Assembly: GCA_041648505.1 (NCBI GenBank)
Contig: JBAZOY010000001.1
Location: forward strand, 89,544 to 153,543
DNA from: JBAZOY01 sp041648505
GTDB taxonomy: Bacteria; Desulfobacterota; Syntrophia; Syntrophales; CG2-30-49-12
Direction: 5' to 3'
Length of the DNA: 64,000 nucleotides
Positions within the stretch are counted from its first letter, which is position 1. Each line of letters begins with the position of its first letter. The notes below the pieces were generated by a model. It made no database searches. It saw only the letters and a program-made list of their open reading frames with translations, and was not told the DNA's origin. The position numbers and the translations under genes are program-made. Shown in pieces: positions 33,760 to 42,674 of this stretch.

Positions 33760-34491
33760 TTAGCTTACTTGAATTAGGACAACAGTTGCCATACGTCCCG
33801 CAAGCCTGCCGTCTCGCCGAGCTGAATGGAAGCGCTGATCCCGATACGTGCACCAACCACCCCCGGTGATTGCGGCACGCTCGACACCGGCACTTGTGAG
33901 TTGGAGCCTGGCTAACTCATAAATGTCACACAGATATCTGTCTTTCTCACCTCTAACGAACGCAGCCGAATTATTGCTGTCTTGATTAACGAATGCCTCG
34001 AAGACTTCAGGTCCAACTTCAAAACTGTCTGGTCCAATTGCAGGCCCCAACCATACTGCCACATCTGACCCTGGACGCTGTACGGCAGCCAGGGTTTTTA
34101 GCAGCACTCCAGCGTGCAGGCTCCGCCAACCAGCATGGGCAACACCGACACGGTGACCATCTGTGGCCGCAAAGACAACAGGCAAACAGTCCGCCGACCT
34201 TACAGCGCAAATCACACCCGGAGTTGATGTCACTGCAGCATCTCCCTGATGGGTTTGATCGAATGGAAGTTCCAGCACGTCGCTCATATGAACTTGATCC
34301 AGCCAGTGAATCGGTGCTACTGGCTCAAGAGACTTTTCCAGGAGAGCCCGACAATGAACTGAATCGTCAGACGTTTCTAAAAAGGAAACCAACTTATCGC
34401 CTGACCGTGCCAGAGTTGTGAAAGCACAAATCGAAGTCAGTCTGGGCCAAGATGGTGCAACTACACTGAACCCTTTGTATTCTGAGATCAA
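33760..34491 (-). CDS. pgeF: Laccase-domain protein, peptidoglycan editing factor (YfiH/PgeF)
   Basis: 243 aa. The family core is present: WLDQVHMSDV, VRSADCLPVVFA with the metal-binding Cys, GVAHAGWRSLHAGVL with the His, and WLGPAIGPDSFEVGPEV. PgeF proteins remove misincorporated residues from UDP-MurNAc peptides or act on purine nucleosides. The start is TTG at 34491, overlapping the stop of an upstream aminotransferase relic. Its GC-rich, Arg-poor style and isolated position among fragments suggest it may have been acquired. Confidence 0.85.
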   Translation of the reverse strand: MISEYKGFSVVAPSWPRLTSICAFTTLARSGDKLVSFLETSDDSVHCRALLEKSLEPVAPIHWLDQVHMSDVLELPFDQTHQGDAAVTSTPGVICAVRSADCLPVVFAATDGHRVGVAHAGWRSLHAGVLLKTLAAVQRPGSDVAVWLGPAIGPDSFEVGPEVFEAFVNQDSNNSAAFVRGEKDRYLCDIYELARLQLTSAGVERAAITGGGWCTYRDQRFHSARRDGRLAGRMATVVLIQVS

Positions 34492-34640
34492 TTCATTGTC
34501 TCCTCGAAAGCAGTAACGATTTTGTCAGCGTCCTTTGCATGCGAAACAAATGTTGTTTCCTCTGTATTTGAAGTCTTCAATATCCTTTTTCCGACGTACC
34601 GCCCGTCATCAGGCCGCCGTCCCGCAGTTCGCTCAGTAGA
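34488..34640 (-). pseudogene. C-terminal fragment, possibly a class III aminotransferase
   Basis: An open frame without a start codon reads RPDDGRYVGKRILKTSNTEE and then TTFVSHAKDADKIVTAFEETMN before a TGA. The last part resembles the closing helix of class III (PLP) aminotransferases (SHTxEDIDxxVEAFEE). It overlaps the TTG start of pgeF, as genuine adjacent genes would. Family identification is tentative. Confidence 0.4.
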
Positions 34641-34682
34641 TCACGCATGGCTGTCCCTTCCCATACCCGGGACGAGTGCCCT

Positions 34683-34880
34683 TCAGGACCTCAGGATTTC
34701 TTTCACCCGGCCGACGATGCCACCCTCCAGGCACACTTTGATGCCGTGGGGGTGGTGGGGAGATTTGGTAAGAATATCCCGGACGATGCCTTCTGTAAGC
34801 GCACCGGTTCGCTGATCCTGCTTTTGGACCACCTTCACCCGCACACCGGCTGAAATATCAGATCGGTTTTGTCCATTCAT
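34683..34880 (-). CDS. YwbE-family small protein
   Basis: 65 aa from the ATG at 34880, preceded by GAGGAG; the longer frame to 34934 is unlikely. The product MNGQNRSDISAGVRVKVVQK and then DQRTGALTEGIVRDILTKSP matches the conserved YwbE (DUF2196) family, a KOW-like small beta protein of unknown function. The C-terminus HPHGIKVCLEGGIVGRVKEI is also typical. Confidence 0.85.
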   Translation of the reverse strand: MNGQNRSDISAGVRVKVVQKQDQRTGALTEGIVRDILTKSPHHPHGIKVCLEGGIVGRVKEILRS

Positions 34881-34983
34881 GGAGATATCTCCTCTGCTGC
34901 CGGACACGCCCCCCCAAAGAAAATTGTCCCGCATATTTCCCGGAGTTGGAGCCGGTTTTCCCGATATTACAAGTCTGAAGAGA

Positions 34984-35355
34984 TCATCTCTTCATTGGAA
35001 TGATTTCGATCCAGTAATCGTCCGGATCATTGATGAAGTAGATGCCCATAGCCTTATTCTCATAACAGATGCACCCCATTTCTTCGTGAAGATTGTGGGC
35101 GGCTGCGAAATCATCAACCTTAAAGGCCAGGTGAAATTCATTATCGCCAAGGTTGTAAGGATCTTGACGGTCTTTAAGCCAGGTTAGTTCAAGCTGGTGT
35201 GGCGTTTGGCCATCTCCGAGAAAGACTATAATGAAACTGCCGTCCGGGGCTTCAACACGCCTCTGCTCGACAAGTTGCAGGGCATCCTTGTAGAAGGCCA
35301 GACTTTTCTTCAAATCAAGGACATTGAAATTATTGTGGGCGAAAGTAAATTGCAT
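34984..35355 (-). CDS. Lactoylglutathione lyase/glyoxalase I family protein
   Basis: 123 aa, a single vicinal-oxygen-chelate domain. Motifs: HNNFNVLDLKKSLAFYKDAL at the N-terminus, HQLELTWLKD, and the C-terminal YFINDPDDYWIEIIPM with the metal-binding Glu. Likely role: conversion of the methylglyoxal-thiol hemithioacetal to lactoyl thioester. AAAGGA lies 9 nt before the ATG. Single gene. Confidence 0.88.
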   Translation of the reverse strand: MQFTFAHNNFNVLDLKKSLAFYKDALQLVEQRRVEAPDGSFIIVFLGDGQTPHQLELTWLKDRQDPYNLGDNEFHLAFKVDDFAAAHNLHEEMGCICYENKAMGIYFINDPDDYWIEIIPMKR

Positions 35356-35504
35356 AGTCTTTAATCCTTTACCGTTAAATATGGTTTTAACGGACCTTGA
35401 ACACTACAGATCATCAGGCCGATTGGCATCATAACAGCTTTATTCCCCTGTCGCAATCGAATGAACAGGGAAGTTTTAAGGTGCTGTTTTTCTTTTCCCA
35501 TGGT

Positions 35505-35795
35505 TCACTCGCTAGCCAGTCTCACCAGGTCTTCGATGGATTCAGGAACCTTGATCAGGTTCTCTTTCCTTGCCTTTGACAGCTTCTTGATTTTGTTTTC
35601 CACTCTGAGTGCGAGACTTCTGCTCCCCAACCTCTTCTCCAGCACCAGGGTCAGAGGGCGCCTACCTCGAAGGTATTTTGACCCGCGGCATCCTTTTTCC
35701 TGGTGCTCTGCAAACCGGCGAGCAACATTAGTTGCAATTCCCGTGTAAAGACTCCCATCGTGGCATCTGATTAAGTACACGTGCCAATTAGACAT
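35505..35795 (-). CDS. GIY-YIG nuclease-domain protein (YhbQ/UPF0213 type)
   Basis: 96 aa from the ATG at 35795; the longer frame to 35870 has an uncharacteristic extension. The product starts MSNWHVYLIRCHDGSLYTGI ATNVARRFAEH, which carries the GIY-YIG core (VYLIRC, LYTGI) and the catalytic Arg. The family is small, common and of unclear cellular role, possibly DNA repair. No homing context is visible. Confidence 0.88.
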   Translation of the reverse strand: MSNWHVYLIRCHDGSLYTGIATNVARRFAEHQEKGCRGSKYLRGRRPLTLVLEKRLGSRSLALRVENKIKKLSKARKENLIKVPESIEDLVRLASE

Positions 35796-35965
35796 AATAG
35801 AACCCTTCACGTTAGCACTGCCGATTACCGGCACCCCTGCAGAGACCTGGACGTGCCCGATTCGCTCCATGCTAAAACTTCCCGCAAGGGATAGTCAAGC
35901 TGCCGGTTGTAACAGTTCATCTTTTTTGATACTTTTTCGAGAAGATCGGGGGATAGTATACCTGA

Positions 35966-36097
35966 TGCCGGTTTTAAATCAAAGATGAACTCAAGGCGTC
36001 AAGGAGGGGGCGACGCAGGCGTAGATGAAACGTACGTCGAAGAGCCGACGACGATGCCAACGAAGATAGCGCTTTGATTTAGAATTGGAATAACTAT
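35966..36097. repeat. Dispersed repeat family 2, long copy with inverted ends
   Basis: Starts CCGGTTTTAAATCAAAGATG and ends GCTTTGATTTAGAATTGGAATAACTAT, so its termini are inverted repeats. The interior (GACGCAGGCGTAGATG, CGACGATGCCAACGAAGATAG) is GC-rich. Partial copies lie at 14684-14735 and probably at 29076-29107. It occupies much of the gap between the GIY-YIG gene and res. Confidence 0.65.
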
Positions 36098-36279
36098 ATC
36101 GTTTAAAAATACCCAAACGGATAGGATTACGAACGAATGATTGCTTGAAGAGATTATGTGTTATTTATTGTAGTCAAGATTTTCGGCTGACGCGCCTGTA
36201 TAGCAGCTTCCTTTTGGTAATGTGCAAGTGTGATCAAAGAAAAAATGAAGCGTTATTTACATCAATTCCAACATCTTTC

Positions 36280-39189
36280 TCATACCTCCCCCGCTGTAAC
36301 AACCACATCAAAGTCCACGGAGAGTTCCTCAAAATGCCTGCGGCCGCACCGGATCTTTTCGGCTTCGGCATTGCGTAGTTTTTCAAAGTCTTTGGTGCCC
36401 TTGGTTTCGCGGACCAGATATAATACCGTGTCGTCATGTTTCAATATTGCCCAGTCGGGGTTGTATTCTCCTATGGGCGTCTCGACCCTAAACCATCCCG
36501 GCAACTTGACAAAGAGCTTTATGTCTTCCCTCTGGTCGAGTTCCTCCGCAAACTTTCTCTCAATTTCGGAGTCATAAATTACAGCGTCATAGACCGATTT
36601 CTTTACCTCCAGTCTGTTCGTCAGGTAGCTGATGATTTCCTTGTCCTCGAATAGCCTCATGCTCCATTCCTGATCAGCGATTTTTTCATATTTGATGCCA
36701 TCGATCATCAGCCGGTGCAGTTCCCGTTTAAGAATGCCGACTGCGGCGTCCATGAACCGCTGCGGATTGACGGCGAATTCGGAAAGCCGCCCTGATTCGA
36801 TCAATATTCTGGCAATGGTGGAACGTGTTAGTTCCGTTTCCTTCTGAATGTAGGCGATGATGTCGGGAAGTACGCCAGTAAAGGCGATGTCCGTAATCGA
36901 ACTTCGAATTTCCGTCGTACCGATTCCTTTGTAGGCCGCATCGAGGAGCGCTTCCCGGTAGGAAATGCGGACGGGCTCGACTTTTTCCATCTTCTGTATG
37001 GCCTCAACGGAACGGTTTGCGAGCACCCCCGTAGAATATTCCACAGAATAGGTCGTCTTCGTCTTGATCCGGTTCCAGAGGCTCTCGAAATCCTTATCCA
37101 GAAAGACCTGCTTGTTGATCCTCAAGGGTCGCTCGTCTTCGTCTTTTTTGATGTGTCTGTCGATTTGATAAGACGCCATGACATCCATGATTTCGTTCTG
37201 TACGTCCTTGAATTCGTCCGGCACGGCAAAGACAAACCCCGGTGCTTTCGGGTTGAAGGCGGGCAGAATCTTTCCATCCTTATCGATATAGCCCTTTTCT
37301 TGAACGGTATTCCAGATCTTCTCGGAGGCATCCCTTCCAAGGGCAGTTTCCTCACCATCTACAACCCGCACGATCCCGGCAAACCCGCCGATGGGGATCT
37401 TTCCGAAAGTGACCCCACAATCTTCCTCGTATTCCGTCTGGAGCGACCGGGCAAAGTCCTCATAGCTTTCATTGGCCACAACGGTCAGTTTGTTGATGTT
37501 TTCGTCGAAAACCCGCTCGCCGTCCTGGTTGACGGGTAGCCGCAGTCCCCGACCGATTTCCTGCCGCTTCTTCAGAACGGAAGCCGTCTCGTTGAGTGTG
37601 CATATCTGGAAGACGTTGGGATTGTCCCATCCTTCCCGCAGGGCGGAATGGCTGAAGATGAAGCGGAGCGGTTCGTCAAGAGACAAGAGTTGCTCCTTGT
37701 TTCGCATGATCTTGGTGTAGGTGTCCTCATCCGCCTCAGAGTTCCCCCGCGTATCTTTCAGGACGCCCTTTTTATCCTGTGAGAAGTAGCCGTCATGGAG
37801 TTTCTCAACCGGATAGGAGAGAAGTCCATGGAAACGAGGCTGGGCAATCAGTTCATTATAGTAATCCTCAAACCATTGGGCAAATTTCCCCTTGGCAGGT
37901 TTGCCCCACTCATCATACGCCCGGTAGTTAGCCACCCGGTCTATAAAAAACAAGGATAGGACTTTAAGCCCCTTGTCTTTAACTTGACACTCCTTTTCAA
38001 GATGCTTCCGGATGGTGTTTCTGATCTGGACTTTCATCAGGTCTTCCCGGATGCCGCCCTGTTCTTCGCCGCGTCGCAGAAAGCGCCCGTTGCTGAACCC
38101 TACGAATTCATTGCCCGGTTCAGCGCTTATCTCCGAGATGACGTAGCCGTCCCGATAGGCCTCCCGCTCGTTGGAGAGGACGAAAAGATCGGCTCCCTGT
38201 TTCACCTTGACGGTCTTTTCCCGGATGCCGCCCGGTTTGTTTTCATGGATGGCCACTTTTGCGATGATCCCTTTGGTATTGTCCACTTCGACCAGCTTCG
38301 CATACGCGGCATTGAAGGTGTTGGCGCCCTTCGCCTCCGCCACGACAATCTGTTTCACCAGCCGCATCTCGTAGGCCTGGATGGGGTCCAGCTTGTAAAC
38401 ATGGTTGTAGAGATTCCGGTGTGTCGCCGAATAGCGAAGTGTGCAGAGGGGATTCAGCGTCTTGATGGCCTCCTGAGCCTTGGGCGTATTGTCAACGCTT
38501 TGAGGTTCGTCGATGATCACAATGGGATTCGTGGCCGTGACGAACTCGATGGGCTGACGGCCTGAAAGCTTGTCGTTCTCCTTGAAGATGACGTTGCTCT
38601 TCTGCTCATCGTCGGTGCCCGTGAAATTCTTGCGGAAGGCGTCGATATTGATGACCATGATTTGAATTGAATTACTCACCGCAAATTGTCGCAGGCGATT
38701 GATCTTCTGAGAGTCGTAAACAAAATACTCATATTCGATATTGTTAAAGAGGGCTTTGAAGTGGTCTTGTGTGATCTCCAGGTTTTTCAGGACGCCCTCG
38801 CGTATCGCCACGCTGGGGACGACGATGACGAATTTCTTGAAGCCGTATTTCCGGCTGAGTTCAAAGATCGTCCTGAGATAGACATACGTCTTACCCGTTC
38901 CCGTTTCCATCTCCACACTGAAGTGAAAGTCCTGTAAAATAGGTATTCGATCAATACCGTGGCGATCCTGAATGGTATTGACATTCGCGAGGAGCGTTTC
39001 ATCGTTGATCAGGAGCCGATTCCCCATTCCCAGCTCCGTCTGGACCTGCCCGCTCAACACGCCCTTATAAGAGGTTTCAAAGCGGATTTCAAAATCCCCC
39101 TGGTGCAAGGGCTGACCGTCGAATATGGCCACCACGGCATTGACGGCGTCTATCTGGAATTGTTGCGAGGCGTCGAATTTAAGCTTCAT
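36280..39189 (-). CDS. Type III restriction enzyme, Res subunit
   Basis: 969 aa. An SF2 helicase/translocase core has motif I (METGTGKTYVYLRTIFELSR, about residue 92), a DEAD-like motif II IIDEPQS (about 224) and motif VI QEIGRGLRLPVN. The C-terminal nuclease has NPDWAI followed by YLVRETKG, a PD-(D/E)xK site. Full length with all motifs, so probably active. It cuts DNA after translocation from inversely oriented unmethylated sites, in complex with Mod. It begins 2 nt after the mod stop codon and is the last gene of the abi-mod-res operon. Confidence 0.95.
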   Translation of the reverse strand: MKLKFDASQQFQIDAVNAVVAIFDGQPLHQGDFEIRFETSYKGVLSGQVQTELGMGNRLLINDETLLANVNTIQDRHGIDRIPILQDFHFSVEMETGTGKTYVYLRTIFELSRKYGFKKFVIVVPSVAIREGVLKNLEITQDHFKALFNNIEYEYFVYDSQKINRLRQFAVSNSIQIMVINIDAFRKNFTGTDDEQKSNVIFKENDKLSGRQPIEFVTATNPIVIIDEPQSVDNTPKAQEAIKTLNPLCTLRYSATHRNLYNHVYKLDPIQAYEMRLVKQIVVAEAKGANTFNAAYAKLVEVDNTKGIIAKVAIHENKPGGIREKTVKVKQGADLFVLSNEREAYRDGYVISEISAEPGNEFVGFSNGRFLRRGEEQGGIREDLMKVQIRNTIRKHLEKECQVKDKGLKVLSLFFIDRVANYRAYDEWGKPAKGKFAQWFEDYYNELIAQPRFHGLLSYPVEKLHDGYFSQDKKGVLKDTRGNSEADEDTYTKIMRNKEQLLSLDEPLRFIFSHSALREGWDNPNVFQICTLNETASVLKKRQEIGRGLRLPVNQDGERVFDENINKLTVVANESYEDFARSLQTEYEEDCGVTFGKIPIGGFAGIVRVVDGEETALGRDASEKIWNTVQEKGYIDKDGKILPAFNPKAPGFVFAVPDEFKDVQNEIMDVMASYQIDRHIKKDEDERPLRINKQVFLDKDFESLWNRIKTKTTYSVEYSTGVLANRSVEAIQKMEKVEPVRISYREALLDAAYKGIGTTEIRSSITDIAFTGVLPDIIAYIQKETELTRSTIARILIESGRLSEFAVNPQRFMDAAVGILKRELHRLMIDGIKYEKIADQEWSMRLFEDKEIISYLTNRLEVKKSVYDAVIYDSEIERKFAEELDQREDIKLFVKLPGWFRVETPIGEYNPDWAILKHDDTVLYLVRETKGTKDFEKLRNAEAEKIRCGRRHFEELSVDFDVVVTAGEV

Positions 39190-39191
39190 AG

Positions 39192-41180
39192 CTATACCGT
39201 TCTGAAGGTAATGTTCCGGGTTTTCATGATCTGCACGGCATTGGTCTTGAGCTGGTCGTTGCCTTTGAAGCCTTCGTCCAGGCAGACGACGCGAACCGGT
39301 TTCATTTCGGCCATCTCTTTGATGACGTCCGGCGTCAAATCCTTTTCCAGACAGATGAGCATGGAACCATCAGCAATAGTGAAAACATCCCTTTCCGCCA
39401 AAACAGTCTTTTCGATTTTCGTGGTCAGGGAGAACCCCGATTTCAGAAGGATTTCGTATAGGATGTTTTCCTGGGAGCTTTGCGGATTGATGTGCTCGAC
39501 GAAAAGGGCAATCTGTTTTTTAATGGCTTCTTCATCCTTCGCCACGTCGCCGTCCCAGAGTTTGAAATTAGAAGGCTGGAGCTTGAAGACCTTGAAACCA
39601 AGATCTGGCTGCGGCTTGGCGGCGGAGAACAGGCCTTTCTTCTTTTCCTGCTCATCTTTGATATTCTTGATAACCCGGCGGATGCGTTCCTTGCCGATGT
39701 CGGAGATGGTCTTGAATCCGGTTTTGTGGGCTTCGGAATTTTCCTCTGTTGGCTCGGGCAGTTGCACCATAATGAACTTGCGGTTGCCGCCGTCTTCCTT
39801 GTTCAGTTCGAGGACGGCGTGGGCGGTGGTGGCATAGCCAGAAAAAAAATCTAAAACAATATCACCTTCTTTGGTTGCGGTATGCAGGATCTTATTTATG
39901 AAATAGGGTGATTTAGGATAGTCTGGGTTTAAATCATTAAAAAGTCTTTTGAATTCGCGATTAGCAACATCAGTTGAGATATCGCCACCCCACCAAAAAG
40001 ATTTTGTCTTCGAAGTCCTCAAGAAATCTTGATCGCCATCATCCGCTTCCTCATCTCCTAAATCAGACATAATGCCTGGCTTTAAATAAACTCTATGATC
40101 AATATCCCAGCGGCCCTTTTTTTCTGAGTAGCGTGGATGCAAATACTTCAAATTATCTGAGACCTTATCTATTCCCCATCGCCAACGACCATCACTCCCA
40201 TCTCCGCGTTTAGGTAAAATTTCTACATCACCATTATTTATACGTTTCAATGAGCAGTACCCTGATTTATGATTAAAAAATATTGAGAAAAACATATTAG
40301 GCCGGTCTATACGGCGATCTGGCCGTCCTCGTTTCCGTAGGTCTCTTAAAGCAAATCTTTCTCCATTCTCATCTTTATATTTATATTCCTTTAACTGTTC
40401 CTCTGTTAACGGGAGTCCATATGATACAAAATTGCCCCTTGAATAAATAAGCAAATATTCATGACAGGTTGCAACATTTGCTTTATCATTCCTGCCTTTC
40501 ATATTGTTAATTACCGTTAGGCTTGCAATGTGGTTCTCCTCGCCAAAAATCTCATTCAGTATACTTCTTAATCCAATAAATTCGTGCTCATCGATCGAAA
40601 TAAATATAACCCCATCCTCCCGCAACAGATTCCTTGCCAGAAACAGGCGTGGATATATCATGTTCATCCATTTGGAATGGAATCGACCGTCCGCTTCCGT
40701 GTTCGTGGAGTATTTCCGTCCCTCGTTGTCAATCTGTCCGGTGTAGCGGAGATAGGTGTCCAGACTTTCGCTGTAATCATCAGGATAGATGAAATCGTTG
40801 CCTGTGTTGTAGGGGGGATCGATGTAGATCATCTTGACCTTGCCGAAATAGGACTTCTGAAGGAGCTTCAGGACCTCCAGGTTGTCGCCCTCGATGAAGA
40901 GATTTTCCGTCGTGTCGAAATCTACGGATTCATCGCGGGCGGGCGCCAGGGCAGCGATGCTCGGCTGCTGGATGATCTTGAAGCAGTCGGCCTTCCCTGG
41001 CCAGTTCATCCCGTAGCGTTCCTTTCCCGGATCTACCATTTCTCCAAGGGTCAGCTTGAGCCGTTCAAAGTCAATCTTTTGCCCTTCTGTAAAGGCCTCA
41101 GGAAAGAGGGCTTTGAGCTGTTCCCGTTTTTCCTCAACGATATCAATCGACTTCAGATCCAGCTTTTCAATTTCTGCCAT
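39192..41180 (-). CDS. Type III DNA-adenine methyltransferase, Mod subunit
   Basis: 662 aa from the ATG at 41180, chosen for GGAGGG upstream; the longer frame to 41309 runs into the abi gene. Catalytic motif IV is IDPPYNTGNDF (about residue 120). The SAM-binding motif comes later as DFFSGYATTAHAV, giving the beta-class order expected for Mod. The segment between them, about 39840-40600, is markedly AT-richer than both flanks and is the target-recognition domain. Mod sets sequence specificity for both methylation and cleavage. Gap to the upstream abi stop is 31 nt. Confidence 0.94.
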   Translation of the reverse strand: MAEIEKLDLKSIDIVEEKREQLKALFPEAFTEGQKIDFERLKLTLGEMVDPGKERYGMNWPGKADCFKIIQQPSIAALAPARDESVDFDTTENLFIEGDNLEVLKLLQKSYFGKVKMIYIDPPYNTGNDFIYPDDYSESLDTYLRYTGQIDNEGRKYSTNTEADGRFHSKWMNMIYPRLFLARNLLREDGVIFISIDEHEFIGLRSILNEIFGEENHIASLTVINNMKGRNDKANVATCHEYLLIYSRGNFVSYGLPLTEEQLKEYKYKDENGERFALRDLRKRGRPDRRIDRPNMFFSIFFNHKSGYCSLKRINNGDVEILPKRGDGSDGRWRWGIDKVSDNLKYLHPRYSEKKGRWDIDHRVYLKPGIMSDLGDEEADDGDQDFLRTSKTKSFWWGGDISTDVANREFKRLFNDLNPDYPKSPYFINKILHTATKEGDIVLDFFSGYATTAHAVLELNKEDGGNRKFIMVQLPEPTEENSEAHKTGFKTISDIGKERIRRVIKNIKDEQEKKKGLFSAAKPQPDLGFKVFKLQPSNFKLWDGDVAKDEEAIKKQIALFVEHINPQSSQENILYEILLKSGFSLTTKIEKTVLAERDVFTIADGSMLICLEKDLTPDVIKEMAEMKPVRVVCLDEGFKGNDQLKTNAVQIMKTRNITFRTV

Positions 41181-41211
41181 GAAATAACCCTCCGAAAGAG
41201 GCTGTAAGATA

Positions 41212-42123
41212 TTATGCAACCGGATTATTGTTGTTTTTCCAGATAGGGCAATCCTTCCACTCTTTGGGGAAGCCCATCGGCGCCAAGGGAATATTGGAAT
41301 AATCCTCAAGCAGCTTTTCCACCCGATTCGGCCAACGGCTCAACGGCGCTACGTAAGCAATGAGATAGCGAAGCAAGGTTAATACCGCAAAAAGCCTTTC
41401 ATTTCTTACTTCGACCGGGGTGTGCCATTCAGGATGCTTGTTGCGCCTTGGAATAGCCGGCTTTATGCCGAGAGCCCGGTTCCATAAGCGGCCATGATGA
41501 GCGCAAATATTACGTACCTGGTTGAGGCAATGGAGCCAGGAATCCAGGACTTCAGCCGATATTCCGTATACGGCTGCAACATTGCGCCTGATTTCGGACT
41601 CCGTTCCCCGAAATAAAGTGAAAAGCATTCCAAAAGTCATGAGTTCCACGGCCATCCATAACGGCAAGTCGGTTTCCTTTCTGTACTTTTGCCGGTAGTG
41701 CTCAACAAACCGTTCCTGGCTGTGGATGGCTTCCTCGCAGATTTTATGAATCATCTCAATCCTTTTATCATTATTAATTTTTGGAAGATTGGCAGGATTG
41801 AGATGTCCAAAGGCCCCGTATTTCAAGGTGAAGGTATTGGTCAACTGCGTCCGGACAGCTATCTCTACCCGCTCAATGGCGTCCATGACCAGCAGCCTCA
41901 TTTGGCGGTCGAATGTGTACCGCCGCCAGATCATTTCAAAAGTGGTACCTGGCTTTAAAGTGTCATCATCTTGGCGGAAAGGATACCAATAGGCGCTGAG
42001 ACGGTAATAACTGACGTTGCTCAGATGAATGAGAAGTGTTTTCTTGTCTGTAACTACCAGACCACGGTTGATTAGGAGGTCGGCCTGCTGATCGAAAGTG
42101 AGAGACGATTTGGTATATTTCAT
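41212..42123 (-). CDS. Abi_2/AbiF-like HEPN-domain abortive infection protein
   Basis: 303 aa Abi_2 (AbiD/AbiF) family protein. It starts KYTKSSLTFDQQADLLINRG, the usual Abi_2 opening, followed by SNVSYYRLSAYWYPF and FDRQMRLLVMDAIERVEIAVR. The HEPN ribonuclease motif R-X4-H is present at residues 204-209 (RNICAH), followed by HGRLWNR. Such proteins are RNA-cutting toxins that stop phage growth by arresting the cell, and relatives are controlled by a short RNA. A promoter, a structured RNA and a terminator lie immediately upstream (42141-42232). It is the first protein gene of an operon with mod and res. Confidence 0.88.
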   Translation of the reverse strand: MKYTKSSLTFDQQADLLINRGLVVTDKKTLLIHLSNVSYYRLSAYWYPFRQDDDTLKPGTTFEMIWRRYTFDRQMRLLVMDAIERVEIAVRTQLTNTFTLKYGAFGHLNPANLPKINNDKRIEMIHKICEEAIHSQERFVEHYRQKYRKETDLPLWMAVELMTFGMLFTLFRGTESEIRRNVAAVYGISAEVLDSWLHCLNQVRNICAHHGRLWNRALGIKPAIPRRNKHPEWHTPVEVRNERLFAVLTLLRYLIAYVAPLSRWPNRVEKLLEDYSNIPLAPMGFPKEWKDCPIWKNNNNPVA

Positions 42124-42140
42124 ACGGCCCTCGTATAAAT

Positions 42141-42199
42141 AAAAAATCCGCCAAAATTGAGCATGTTTCCGAAGAAACAGAGGCTTGGCGGATGTGCTG
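42141..42199 (-). ncRNA. Candidate abiF-type small structured RNA with terminator
   Basis: On the minus strand, starting a few bases after a TATAGT -10 box, the transcript would fold into one hairpin. The outer stem ATCCGCCAA/TTGGCGGAT (42146-42193) encloses an inner stem GTTTC-TTCG-GAAAC with a UUCG tetraloop, and the outer stem is followed by TTTTTTATTT. The short RNA therefore ends in an intrinsic terminator 25-30 nt before the Abi start codon. Position and form match the abiF RNA class known upstream of Abi_2 genes; membership of that class is inference. Confidence 0.65.
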
Positions 42200-42204
42200 G
42201 TGCT

Positions 42205-42232
42205 ACTATAGCCGTATGCTCAGAAATGTCAA
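42205..42232 (-). promoter_or_regulatory. Strong sigma-70 promoter of the small RNA/abi-mod-res operon
   Basis: Minus-strand TTGACA (42232-42227) and TATAGT (42210-42205) with a 16-nt spacer. The predicted start is near 42199, just before the hairpin RNA. Confidence 0.7.
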
Positions 42233-42468
42233 GTAGATTTTGCAATAAAATTTTCCTTATCTTTTGCATATGTTAAACAATCTTCCAGCGAATCGTAAAT
42301 AATTCCTGCTTAATTATGTTCTGTGATCTGCCCCCCCCAAGCTGGTCCAATTTCTTGGGGTAGTTTTGTCTTCATAATCGTCTGACCAGAAATCGTTGTC
42401 GATTGAATATTGACATCAAGAAGAACATCCAGATTTACATTAACTGAAAAACACCCTGTGTCAAGCAT
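42229..42468 (-). pseudogene. Small gene or relic upstream of the defence operon, one in-frame stop
   Basis: An ATG at 42468, 4 nt after AAAGGT, opens a 52-codon frame (MLDTGCFSVNVNLDVLLDVN ... KLPQEIGPAWGGQITEHN) that stops at a TAA (42310-42312). The same frame continues with GIIYDSLEDCLTYAKDKENF IAKST to a TGA at 42229. Composition is protein-like on both sides of the stop. I do not recognise the family. It is either a short real protein or a decayed gene of 79 codons. Its end touches the -35 box of the RNA promoter. Confidence 0.35.
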
Positions 42469-42674
42469 TTGTACCTTTCATTCGGCATTCAATAAAATGC
42501 TCCAATGACCAGAATCAATGATTTGTATTTGAAAGCTTGGACGCATCGTTTTTGCCGATGCTTACCGCTTTCAGGAAGCAATGACTTTTGATTGTCTTTA
42601 TACATACTGCCAAGAATACTTTGTCTTATGGCCTATAAGCCGTAAGTATTAATTACCAACTGCATATAATACAC

